From Actinoplanes xinjiangensis (lineage in GTDB: Bacteria > Actinomycetota > Actinomycetes > Mycobacteriales > Micromonosporaceae): 64,000 nucleotides of DNA. A program made the translations under genes and the position numbers. The notes under the pieces are model-generated. The model did no database searches. It was given only the letters and a program-made list of their open reading frames with translations, and was not told the origin of the DNA. The stretch is taken from NCBI RefSeq assembly GCF_003148685.1, contig NZ_QGGR01000001.1, positions 434,001-498,000 of the forward strand. Reading direction: 5' to 3'. Below are positions 51,851 through 60,185 of this stretch, one piece after another; position 1 is the first letter of the stretch; each line of letters starts with the position of its first letter.

Positions 51851-54181
51851 GTGCGATCGGTACTCCCGCCGGGAATCGCCCGCCGACTCTGGCAGATCAT
51901 GGCCGTGGTCGGCGTCATCGCCACGATCCTCTACGCGATCTTCCCGTCCACGACGACCGCTGACACGGCGTTCGCGCTGCTCGCCGTCACGGTGATGGCC
52001 GCCTGCGTGATCGGGCCGCTGCGCTGGGACGCCGAACCGCCGTCGGCCTGGCGGTCGATGGCCGCGGCCGCCATCCTCTTCATGGTCGGCGTACTGATCC
52101 GCCCGACGGTCTCCGAGATGGCCATGCCCTGGCCGCTGCTCGCCGACGTCGCCTCGTTCAGCGGCTACCTGCTGCTCGCCGCCTTCGTGCTGATCCTGCT
52201 GCACCGCCGGGGCAGCCTGGACCGGCACGCCGCACTGGACGGGCTGACCGTCTGCCTCTCCGCCGGCGTCGCCAGCGCCCTGCTGCTGGCCCTGCCCGCC
52301 GCCGAGGTCCCCGGCCGGCCCGGGCTGCTCTCCGTGATCCAGGGGATGTACCCGCTCGTCGACGTGATGCTGGTGCTCCTGATGGTGAACCTCACCTTCA
52401 CCGCGAAGCACTGGCCGGTCAGCCTGATCGCGCTGATCGGCATGATGATCGGGATCTTCGCCGGCGACCTGGCCTACGCGATCGAGGGCGTGGAGGGCCA
52501 CGTCTACGCGTCACCGATGCTCAACGTGCCGTTCATGCTCGCCTACACGGCACTCGGGGTGGCCGCGCTGCACCCGTCCGTGGTGGACATGGGCCGGGCC
52601 GCGAAACCGCCGGCCCAGGCCTGGTCGTGGCCCCGCCTGTCGCTGCTGCTGCCCGCCCTGGCCGTACCGTTCGCCCTGCTGCCGACCCCGGTCTCGGAGT
52701 CGATCACCGGCCGGGTCCTGATCGCGGTGGCCGGTGCCCTGTCCGTCGCGCTGCTGCTGATCCGGGCGATCTCCGCGGTCCGTGCCCAGGTCGCCGCGCA
52801 GCTGCGCTCGGAGCACCAGGCCACCCACGACCCGCTCACCGGGCTGCCGAACCGGCAGTCGATGTCGTCGGAGGTGGAACGCCTGGTCACCGTGGTCGAC
52901 CCGGAGGGACACGACCGGGTCTGGGTCTACATGCTCGACCTGGACGGCTTCAAGTGGGTCAACGACTCGTGGGGCCACGACACCGGCGACCAGCTGGTCA
53001 TCGAGGTGGGGCGGCGGCTGCGGGCGGCCGTACCGATGAACATCCCGGTGGCCCGGGTCGGCGGCGACGAGTTCCTGCTCGGCTTCATCGGTGAGAAGAG
53101 CGGTGCACTGCGCCTGGTGGACGACATCCGCGGCTGTTTCGCCCGGCCGTTCCCGGTGCGCGACCACGACGTGGTGATCAGCGCGTCGATCGGCATCTCG
53201 CACGCCGCGGCCGACCCGGTCAACGCCGCCGTCACCGCCGAGGCACTGATGCGCGACGCCGACACCGCCATGTACCGGGCCAAGGGCGAGGGGCCCGGCC
53301 GGTCCACCATCTTCGACACCAGCATGCACGCCCAGGTCCGGGAGCGCATCGAGCTGGAGGTGGCGCTGCGGCAGGCCCTGGCCGACGATCAGCTGTACGT
53401 CGCGTACCAGCCGCTGGTCCGCCTGGAGACCGGGGTTCCGGTCGGGGCCGAGGCGCTGGTCCGGTGGGTGCACCCGGAACGCGGCCCGATCCCGCCGATG
53501 ACGTTCATCCCGATCGCCGAGGACGCCGGCCTGATCAACGCGATCGGCACCTGGGTGCGCAAGGAGGCACTGCGCCAGCTCGGTGTCTGGCGGTCGGACG
53601 GCACCGTCACCGACGACTTCTACCTGTCGATCAACGTCTCGCCACGTCAGCTGTCCGACCCGGAGCTGCCGCTGATCGTCTCCGGCGAGATGCTCCGCTA
53701 CGGGGTGCCATCGCAGTGCGTGGCCCTGGAGATGACCGAGTCGGTGATGGTCGACGGGTCCAGCGTCACCTCACGGGTCCTCTTCGAACTGCGCGAACTC
53801 GGCGTGAAACTGCTCGTCGACGACTTCGGCACCGGCTTCTCGGCGCTCGGCTACCTGCGCCGTTTCCCGGTCACCGGCGTCAAGATCGACCGGTCGTTCG
53901 TGACCGGTCTCGGCGTCAACCACGAGGACGACGAGATCGTCCGCGCGGTCGTGGCGATGAGTCACGCCCTGGGCCTGTCGGTGATCGCCGAGGGCGTGGA
54001 GACGCCGCTGCAGCGGGAGGCGCTGTGGGCGGTCGGTGTGGTCAACGGGCAGGGCTGGCTCTGGGGCGCGGCGGTACCGGCGGCCGAGTTCGCCCATCGC
54101 TGGCGGGACGCCATCGTACGGTCCTCGCATCTCCCGGCGATCCTCTCGGACCCGTCGGGCCGGCACCGCCGGCCCGACTGA
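51851..54181 (+). CDS. Membrane GGDEF-EAL protein
   Basis: A 776-residue cyclic-di-GMP enzyme. The N-terminal 310 residues hold about eight hydrophobic spans, a MASE-like sensor. The GGDEF domain (about 325-490) keeps VGGDEF near 403-408, but has no RxxD inhibitory site. The EAL domain (about 500-760) keeps GAEALVRW, MTESVM and DDFGTG, so both activities may be intact. The last QG-[YF] segment reads GQGWLWGAAVP. The GTG start follows GGGAGGAA. The stop is inside a terminator. Confidence 0.93.
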   Translation: MRSVLPPGIARRLWQIMAVVGVIATILYAIFPSTTTADTAFALLAVTVMAACVIGPLRWDAEPPSAWRSMAAAAILFMVGVLIRPTVSEMAMPWPLLADVASFSGYLLLAAFVLILLHRRGSLDRHAALDGLTVCLSAGVASALLLALPAAEVPGRPGLLSVIQGMYPLVDVMLVLLMVNLTFTAKHWPVSLIALIGMMIGIFAGDLAYAIEGVEGHVYASPMLNVPFMLAYTALGVAALHPSVVDMGRAAKPPAQAWSWPRLSLLLPALAVPFALLPTPVSESITGRVLIAVAGALSVALLLIRAISAVRAQVAAQLRSEHQATHDPLTGLPNRQSMSSEVERLVTVVDPEGHDRVWVYMLDLDGFKWVNDSWGHDTGDQLVIEVGRRLRAAVPMNIPVARVGGDEFLLGFIGEKSGALRLVDDIRGCFARPFPVRDHDVVISASIGISHAAADPVNAAVTAEALMRDADTAMYRAKGEGPGRSTIFDTSMHAQVRERIELEVALRQALADDQLYVAYQPLVRLETGVPVGAEALVRWVHPERGPIPPMTFIPIAEDAGLINAIGTWVRKEALRQLGVWRSDGTVTDDFYLSINVSPRQLSDPELPLIVSGEMLRYGVPSQCVALEMTESVMVDGSSVTSRVLFELRELGVKLLVDDFGTGFSALGYLRRFPVTGVKIDRSFVTGLGVNHEDDEIVRAVVAMSHALGLSVIAEGVETPLQREALWAVGVVNGQGWLWGAAVPAAEFAHRWRDAIVRSSHLPAILSDPSGRHRRPD
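54154..54178. terminator. Convergent terminator inside the GGDEF-EAL gene end
   Basis: GTCGGGCCGG (54154-54163) pairs perfectly with CCGGCCCGAC (54169-54178) around five bases. It abuts the TGA and faces the convergent GNAT-like gene. Confidence 0.75.
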
Positions 54182-54189
54182 GATCCTCG

Positions 54190-54831
54190 TCAGACCCGCG
54201 AACCCCGGCGGTCGTCCCCGCCGTCCGGGCGCCCCCGGTTGAACCCGGAACGCCGTTCCTCCCGCCGGAACGGGGCGTCGCTCTTCGGGAACTCGTACAT
54301 CCAGAACGACTGGGCGTCCAGCCGGGTCGGCTGCGCCCGCCCGGCCTCGGCGGCCCGGCTCAGGATCACCGCGATCATCCGGGGCAGCTGGTGGCGCTCC
54401 TCGTTGTACGAGCAGATGTCGAAGAACACCTTGCCGTCCACCTCGCCGATCGGGGCGTACATGGCCCGTTGCAGCGCGACGAACACACCCTGGCCGCGGT
54501 GGCCCAGCGCGGAGCCCGCGAACAGGCAGTAGAACAGGCGGCGTTGCTCGTACATCTCCGGGAAGTGGTAGCGGAAGTACTCCGCGGAGATCAGCGGGAT
54601 CGACTCCAGGTCGTTGGTCAGCGTGCCCATGCCGATCACCGCGCCGTCCTCGTCGTCCAGCGCCACGTACTTGCCGATTCGTCTGTCGGCCATCACCTCG
54701 TCGAACTCGCTCCGGTACATGAGATGCCGGTTGACCGCGAGATATTGCAGGTCGCTGAAGCAGTCCTGGTAGAAGTCCCACGACTCGTCCAACAGCTCGG
54801 CCGGCAGCTCGGGCATGATCTCCAAGCGCAT
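54190..54831 (-). CDS. GNAT-like acyltransferase family protein
   Basis: A 213-residue protein that fits a GNAT-like fold: beta-strand IGKYVALDDEDGAVIGMGTL and a helix-loop AGSALGHRGQGVFVALQRAM resembling the acyl-CoA pyrophosphate loop. A C-terminal basic/Asp-rich tail (RREERRSGFNRGRPDGGDDR) is disordered. The closest relatives may be N-acyl amino acid synthase-like proteins; substrate unknown. ATG 54831 follows GAGGGGGCG. It is divergent from xthA. Confidence 0.65.
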   Translation of the reverse strand: MRLEIMPELPAELLDESWDFYQDCFSDLQYLAVNRHLMYRSEFDEVMADRRIGKYVALDDEDGAVIGMGTLTNDLESIPLISAEYFRYHFPEMYEQRRLFYCLFAGSALGHRGQGVFVALQRAMYAPIGEVDGKVFFDICSYNEERHQLPRMIAVILSRAAEAGRAQPTRLDAQSFWMYEFPKSDAPFRREERRSGFNRGRPDGGDDRRGSRV

Positions 54832-54920
54832 CTGGTCGCCCCCTCTCTCCGCAGACAAACCTGTCAGGACGCCCGGCCCCGTGCGGGCAACTCCGGCAAT
54901 TCACCGGGTAGAAAGCGGGT

Positions 54921-55694
54921 ATGCGCTTCGCCACCTGGAACGTCAACTCGGTCAAGGCCCGGCTGCCCCGTCTGCTCGACTGGCTGGCCGGCACCGCCCC
55001 CGACGTCGTGTGCCTACAGGAGACCAAGGTCACCGCCGACGGCTTCCCCGAGCGGGAGGTCGCCGAGCTGGGGTACGCGACGGCGGCGTACGGCCAGGGC
55101 CGCTGGAACGGCGTCGCCGTGCTCTCCCGGATCGGCCTCGACGACGTGCGCCGCGGCTTCGCCGGGGAGCCCGGGTTCCCCGATCCCGAGGCGCGGGCGA
55201 TCAGCGCACGGTGCGGCGGCATCCGGTTCATGTCGGTGTACGTGCCGAACGGCCGCACCCCGGACGACCCGCACTACACGTACAAGTTGCAGTGGCTGGC
55301 CGCCCTCCGCGACGCCCTGATCCCGGACCTGGAGGCCGGCCCGCTGGTGGTCGCCGGCGACTACAACGTCGCACCCACCGACGCCGACGTGTGGGACGTC
55401 ACCCTCTTCGCCGGATCCACCCACGTGACCCCGCCGGAACGGGCCGCGCTCGCCGCGATCCGCGACCTCGGTCTGGCCGACGTCCCGGCCCGGCCGCTCA
55501 AGGGCGACCACCCGTTCACGTACTGGGACTATCGTGCCGGGATGTTCCACCAGAACAAGGGCATGCGCATCGATCTGGTCTACGGCAGCGCCGACGTCAC
55601 CGGCCGGGTGTCGGACGCCTACGTCGACCGCGAGGCCCGCAAGGGCAAAGGGCCCTCCGACCACGCCCCGATCGTGGTCGACCTGACCGACTGA
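54921..55694 (+). CDS. xthA: Exodeoxyribonuclease III
   Basis: A 257-residue AP endonuclease/3'-5' exonuclease of the EEP family, acting in base-excision repair. Catalytic motifs: WNVNSVKARLPRLLDWL, CLQETKVT (metal Glu), YVPNGRTPDDPHY, GDYNVAPTDADVWD, RIDLVYGSADV and KGPSDHAPIVV (His). All key residues are present and length is normal. It stands alone. Confidence 0.95.
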   Translation: MRFATWNVNSVKARLPRLLDWLAGTAPDVVCLQETKVTADGFPEREVAELGYATAAYGQGRWNGVAVLSRIGLDDVRRGFAGEPGFPDPEARAISARCGGIRFMSVYVPNGRTPDDPHYTYKLQWLAALRDALIPDLEAGPLVVAGDYNVAPTDADVWDVTLFAGSTHVTPPERAALAAIRDLGLADVPARPLKGDHPFTYWDYRAGMFHQNKGMRIDLVYGSADVTGRVSDAYVDREARKGKGPSDHAPIVVDLTD

Positions 55695-55722
55695 CCATGA
55701 ATGCACGTAGGCTGGTGTCGAT

Positions 55723-55760
55723 TCTGGCGGTTACACGGGGCTCTGACGGTTACACGGGGT
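55723..55760 (+). repeat. Two 19-bp direct repeats before the phosphatase gene
   Basis: TCTGGCGGTTACACGGGGC (55723-55741) is followed directly by TCTGACGGTTACACGGGGT (55742-55760), with two differences. They end 17 bases before the ATG and could be tandem operator half-sites or an iteron-like binding site. Confidence 0.55.
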
Positions 55761-55776
55761 GAGAGGGGAGGCGGCG

Positions 55777-57429
55777 ATGACAGCGGCTTCGACACCGGCG
55801 ATCGCGCCGGCACCCGCACTGCTCACGGCCGTTTTCGAGGCCGCCTCGGAGGCCATGGTGCTGTGCGCCACGGCCGACGACACGGTGGTGCTGGCCAACG
55901 AAGCGGCCCGGAGTCTGCTGCCCGGCATGCAACCCGGCGGGCCGGTCGCCGCCCCGCTGCCCGCCGACGGCGCCGACTCCTTCCAGACCGAGCACGAGGG
56001 CCGCCGGCTGTACGGGATGCGCCGCCCCGTCGGCGACGGGCACTACGCCTGGTATCTGCGGGACCGGACCGAGTCCGCCGCCCTGGAGCTGGAGCGTTCC
56101 CGGACGGCGTTCCTGGCCGAGGCGGGCCGCCGGCTGTCCGCGTCGCTGCACGTGCGCCGCTGCGTGCGGACCACGGTCGAGCTGGCCGCCGCGCACCTGG
56201 CCGACGCCGCCATGGTGGTGCTGCCCCCGCACCGGCGGCACAGCGAATGGGTGCGGCTGCTGCCCGGCCTGCCCGCCGAGGAGGGCACGCTGCGTGAGCC
56301 CACCCTCGGCGAGGTGCCCGGCCTGATCGAGGCGCTCGGCGGCTTCCCGCCCATCCCGAGCCGCTGGCTCGACCCGGCACAGGCGCCGGCCTGGCTGGTG
56401 CCGGCCGGATTCGGGCCGGTCGGTGCGCTACTGGTGATCCCGCTGCCCGGCAACGCCGAGCCGGCCGGGGCGCTGATCCTGGCCCGCTGCGGTCCGTCCG
56501 CCGTGTTCAGCACCGAGGACGAGACGCTGGCCCGGATGTTCGCGGCCCGCGCCGGTGCGGCGATCTCCGCGGCCACGCTCTACCGCGAGCAGGTCGACAC
56601 CGCCGCCGTGCTCCAGGCCGACCTGCTGCCGCCGGAGCTGCCGCAGACCGACGGTTTCGAGCTGTCCGGCTCCTACCAGGCCTCCAGCGACGCGCTGCGG
56701 GTCGGCGGCGACTTCTACGACGTGTTCGCCCCGGCCGGAGCGGGCGCCGACACGGTCATCGCCCTCGGCGACGTCTGCGGCACCGGCCCCGAGGCGGCCG
56801 TCCTCACCGGCAAGGTGCGCCAGACGCTGCGCGCGCTGTGCCTGGTGCGGACCGAGCCGGCGGCGATGCTCACGGTGCTCAACGAGGCGCTGCTCCAGTC
56901 CGCCCGGCAGCCCCGGTTCGTGACGATGGTGGTCGGCTCGGTCCGGCGTACCGACCACGGCCGGGTCCGGCTCGACCTGGCCAGCGGCGGCCATCCGGCC
57001 CCACTGGTGCTGCGCACCGACGGCCGCGTGGAGGAGGTCCCCACCAGCGGCACCCTGATCGGTGTGCTTCCGCGTACGGTGGTGCGCCCGGCGACCGTCG
57101 AGCTGGCCCCCGGGGAGCTGTGCCTGCTCTACAGCGACGGCCTGACCGAGGCGCGCGGCGGCCCGTCCGGCACTGAGCAGTTCGGCGAGGCCCGGCTGCA
57201 CCAGGCGCTCGCCGAGTGCCGGGGCATGCCGGGCGCCGCCACCGTCGACCGGATCCGCCAGCTCGTCGCCGACTGGGTGCGCGGCGGCAACTCCGACGAC
57301 ATCGCGATGCTCGCGGTCCGTGCCCCCTCCCGTACCCCGCTGAGCCTGCGCGGTGGTGGTGCGCCCACCCCGTCGCCGTACGTGGCGGCCGCCCGCCGCG
57401 CCGACCGCCGCCCCCGGAACCGCTCATGA
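55777..57429 (+). CDS. PP2C-type (SpoIIE/RsbU) phosphatase with PAS and GAF-like domains
   Basis: A 550-residue regulator. A PAS-like domain is at about 15-95 (TAVFEAASEAMVLCATADDT) and a GAF domain at about 115-275. The SpoIIE phosphatase domain is at about 300-520: LRVGGDFYDVF (metal Asp), VIALGDVCGTGPEAA, LASGGHPAPLVL, LLYSDGLTEARGG and GGNSDDIAMLAV. Such enzymes dephosphorylate STAS proteins in partner switching. ATG 55777 follows GGGGAGG. The B12-binding protein gene begins 49 bases after its stop, so the two are likely co-transcribed. Confidence 0.93.
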   Translation: MTAASTPAIAPAPALLTAVFEAASEAMVLCATADDTVVLANEAARSLLPGMQPGGPVAAPLPADGADSFQTEHEGRRLYGMRRPVGDGHYAWYLRDRTESAALELERSRTAFLAEAGRRLSASLHVRRCVRTTVELAAAHLADAAMVVLPPHRRHSEWVRLLPGLPAEEGTLREPTLGEVPGLIEALGGFPPIPSRWLDPAQAPAWLVPAGFGPVGALLVIPLPGNAEPAGALILARCGPSAVFSTEDETLARMFAARAGAAISAATLYREQVDTAAVLQADLLPPELPQTDGFELSGSYQASSDALRVGGDFYDVFAPAGAGADTVIALGDVCGTGPEAAVLTGKVRQTLRALCLVRTEPAAMLTVLNEALLQSARQPRFVTMVVGSVRRTDHGRVRLDLASGGHPAPLVLRTDGRVEEVPTSGTLIGVLPRTVVRPATVELAPGELCLLYSDGLTEARGGPSGTEQFGEARLHQALAECRGMPGAATVDRIRQLVADWVRGGNSDDIAMLAVRAPSRTPLSLRGGGAPTPSPYVAAARRADRRPRNRS

Positions 57430-57478
57430 CCGCCTCCGCACCGCGCCCCCGACGGGCGGTATCCCGTGGAGACCGATC

Positions 57479-58531
57479 ATGACGGCGCCCGCCGGCACCC
57501 TCACGCCGATCACCGCGCACCTCTCCGACGACTACCTTCAGCTGGTCGCCGACGGTGACGAGGTGGGTGCGACCGAGCTGGTCGGTGCCCTCCTCGACGA
57601 CGGCGTACCCGCCCAGCGGATCATCGTCGACCTGATCGGCGGCGCCCAGCGGCGTGTCGGCGAACTGTGGGCGGCCAACGAGTGGTCGGTGGCCCGCGAG
57701 CACGCCGCCACCGCCGTCGGCGAACGCGCCCTGGCCGCCGTGGCCGCCCGCACCGCGGTCCGTCCCCGCCGCGGCCGGATCGCCCTGGCCTGCGTCGACG
57801 GCGAATGGCACGGCCTGCCCGCCCGCATGCTCGCCGAACTCCTGCGCCTGGACGGCTGGCGGGTCGACTTCCTCGGCGCGAGCGTCCCCGGCCGGCACCT
57901 GATCGTCCACCTGCACCAGACCGGTCCCGACGCGGTGGCGCTGAGCTGCATGCTCCCCACCCGCCTGCCCCGGGCGCACGCCGCGATCACCGCCTGCCGC
58001 GCCGCCGGCCTCCCGGTGATCGCCGGCGGCCCCGGTTTCGGCCCCGGCGGCCGCTGGGCCCAGCGTCTGGGCGCGCACGCCTGGGCCGCCACCGGCGAGG
58101 AGGCGGTCACCCGGCTGGCGACCGACTGGCCACCCCGCAACGTCACCGACCTCCCCCTCCCCGACGGCGAGGCCTTCATCGGCGACGAGGAGTACACCCA
58201 CCTGGTCCGCTCCCGCCCCCAGCTGATCGCGACCGCCATGGACCGGCTCCCCGAGATCTACCCGCCGGCCCGGGACTACGACCAGGCACAGGCCGAAGCC
58301 ACCAGCGAGGACATGGGCCACATCGCCGACTTCCTGGCGTCCGCCCTCTACGTCGGCGAACCCGACGTCTTCCTCGACTTCATCACCTGGACCACCGCGG
58401 TCCTCGGCTCCCGCGGCGTCCCACCGACCGCGCTGCGCCTGGGCCTCACCCTGATCCGCGACCAGCTGATCGACTTCCCCGCCGCCACGACGATGCTGGA
58501 CACCGCCTTGCGGACCCTCCCCCGCACCTGA
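57479..58531 (+). CDS. B12-binding protein with CarH-type light-sensor signature
   Basis: A 350-residue protein. A helical domain (about 15-90) contains W64-x9-E74-H75 (LWAANEWSVAREHAAT), the signature of CarH-type AdoCbl photoreceptors. A Rossmann B12-binding domain (about 98-215) has E109-W-H111 in place of DxHxxG, keeping the cobalt-ligand His, plus ALSCMLPTRLP and GGPGFGPGGRW. A C-terminal helical domain (about 225-345) has unknown function. There is no MerR DNA-binding domain, so it is not a repressor like CarH. Its location beside a PP2C phosphatase suggests that it signals through partner switching. Confidence 0.88.
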   Translation: MTAPAGTLTPITAHLSDDYLQLVADGDEVGATELVGALLDDGVPAQRIIVDLIGGAQRRVGELWAANEWSVAREHAATAVGERALAAVAARTAVRPRRGRIALACVDGEWHGLPARMLAELLRLDGWRVDFLGASVPGRHLIVHLHQTGPDAVALSCMLPTRLPRAHAAITACRAAGLPVIAGGPGFGPGGRWAQRLGAHAWAATGEEAVTRLATDWPPRNVTDLPLPDGEAFIGDEEYTHLVRSRPQLIATAMDRLPEIYPPARDYDQAQAEATSEDMGHIADFLASALYVGEPDVFLDFITWTTAVLGSRGVPPTALRLGLTLIRDQLIDFPAATTMLDTALRTLPRT

Positions 58532-58744
58532 CAGGCGAGCCGCCCACCCTCACCCCTCCTCCCCCGGTACGCGCCACCGCTCCCCCAACCGCACCCACCA
58601 GCCCCGCCGCCCCCGGCGACGCCTCGTCCCCGTCGGCCCCGCCGCCCACAGCGCGTGTCCCTGCAGACCCGACGGCACCGCCAGGCACATGCGACCTCAC
58701 GACCGAAACGCCACTCTCGGCCGGCCACATGGCCGCTCTGGTGC
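58532..58744. other. Pro-rich, gene-poor stretch before the repeat array
   Basis: Very C-rich on this strand. Open frames exist but none has a ribosome binding site or recognisable product. The region leads into the palindromic array. Confidence 0.4.
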
Positions 58745-59115
58745 AGCTGGCTCCCACCGCTGTCTCAGCGGTCCCGAAACAGCGGTCAGGACCAGCCGGG
58801 TAGATCCGGCTGGCTACCACCGCCGTCTCAACGGACCCGAAACAGCGGTCAGGACCAGCCCGGAAGATCCGGCTGGCTACCACCGCCGTCTCAACGGACC
58901 CGAAACAGCGGTCAGGACCAGCCCGGAAGATCCGGCTGGCTACCACCGCCGTCTCAACGGACCCGAAACAGCGGTCAGGACCAGCCCGGAAGATCCGGCT
59001 GGCTACCACCGCCGTCTCAACGGTCCCAAGACAGCGGTCAGGACCAGCCGGGTAGATCCAGCTGGCTGTCACCGCTCTCTCAACGGACCCGAGACAGCGG
59101 TGAGGACCAGCCGGA
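58745..59115. repeat. Six-unit 63-bp array of palindromic repeats
   Basis: Units start at 58745, 58808, 58871, 58934, 58997 and 59060, exactly 63 bases apart; the last is shorter. Units two to four are identical. Each is an imperfect palindrome with GGCTGG...CACCGCYGTCTCA and GARACAGCGGT...ACCAGCC arms. The core equals that of the lone palindrome at 11901-11960. There are no variable spacers, so it is not a CRISPR. Confidence 0.95.
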
Positions 59116-59821
59116 CATGATCCACGGCCTGGACAGTCCCGTATCGGCGACGGTCGGCGGGGCGGACCGGCGCCGATAGGCGCGAGCGCTCGGCGACGAC
59201 GGGCGTGACAAATCAGCGACGGGCGGCCGGACGGACCGGTAACGGTCGGCGTGGGTGGGTGCGATGGGGCGGTGACGGTGGGTGGGGTGGGCGGTGGCAG
59301 TCGCCGTCGGGGTGGGGGCTCGGATGGTGGCTGGCGGGGAGGGTGGTGGGCGGGGGCCTCGCCCGTGCGGCGCGGTGCGGTCGTGAGCTGGGCGGACGTC
59401 GCGTCGTAGTCCGGGGCGGGATGGTTGCGGTCGGGGTGGCGGCGAGCGTACGAATAAATGGGTGGTGGTCGGGAGAGGGCCGGATTACCGTGAGCGCCAT
59501 GCTGTGATGACATCCCGACCGCCGCCTGCAGCCCGTCGCATTCGTGCCGGGGCCGCGGGCCGCGTTGCTCTCCGCATGCCGAGCCCGGCCGGAGTGGGAT
59601 GGTCCACAGGTTCCCCGTTCCGGTTGTGGCACGTCCGGGCAGCGGCTTTCCGCTCGCCCGGGCCCACGGCCGATGATCCGCCGTCCGACGGCACTCGTCA
59701 TTCGGGTGCCCGGGTCGACGTCGCGGTTCTCCGCCGTCACCGAAATGCGCATTCATACCGGCCGTGCCCGTGGCGCGCGGTCGCTTCCCGCTCCCCCGTG
59801 GGAGCCGCAAGGAGTCGCTTC
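59116..59821. other. Gene-poor stretch with G-quadruplex-type runs
   Basis: No credible gene is seen. 59253-59291 and 59336-59356 carry G runs; the second (GGGG-A-GGG-TGGT-GGG-C-GGGGG) fits the canonical G-quadruplex pattern on the plus strand. The right half before the 59822 gene is non-coding in appearance, and GCAAGGAG near its end is that gene's ribosome binding site. Confidence 0.5.
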
Positions 59822-60064
59822 ATGCCTGCCGAACCGTTTTCTGTGCACCTGAACCTCGACGAGATCGCGCAGCGGGACATCGCCGCCGCGCTGCGCCCGG
59901 CCGCCGGTTCCGGTGCCGCGGACGATCAGCAGACCGTTCCCGCCGCGACGCATCACGGTGCGCGGGACGCCCGCCAGGCTGCCCGGGACCGTTCCGGCCG
60001 CGATCGCGCCGGCCGGGCCGGCAATGCGTCCGGAGGCCGTTCCTACGCGTTCCGCCGCAGCTGA
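59822..60064 (+). CDS. Hypothetical 80-aa basic protein
   Basis: ATG 59822 follows CAAGGAG at a good distance. The N-terminus looks folded (MPAEPFSVHLNLDEIAQRDI, AAALRP); the rest is Arg/Ala/Asp-rich and disordered (ARDARQAARDRSGRDRAGRA). No family recognised. A strong terminator lies 15 bases after the stop, which supports a real short transcript. Confidence 0.6.
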   Translation: MPAEPFSVHLNLDEIAQRDIAAALRPAAGSGAADDQQTVPAATHHGARDARQAARDRSGRDRAGRAGNASGGRSYAFRRS

Positions 60065-60078
60065 GCCGACCCACCCCG

Positions 60079-60110
60079 ATGCCCGGCGCCGCGAGAGCTG
60101 CGCCGGGCAT
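60079..60110. terminator. Strong hairpin terminator
   Basis: ATGCCCGGCGC (60079-60089) pairs perfectly with GCGCCGGGCAT (60100-60110). It follows the 80-aa gene and also faces the convergent LamG-like gene ending at 60186. Confidence 0.85.
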
Positions 60111-60185
60111 CTGCATGAGAAACCGGTACCGGCACCGGACAGCGCCATCGAGGCGAAGCGGTGCCGGGTATCGGTGCGGGTGGGG

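Noticed and set aside
58745..59115. Possible CRISPR array
   Set aside because: The period is 63 bases with no unique spacers; whole units repeat, each is palindromic, and no cas genes are near.
59205..59507. 100-codon Gly/Trp/Arg-rich frame
   Set aside because: Lies in G-rich DNA, has no ribosome binding site, and its product is explained by base composition alone.
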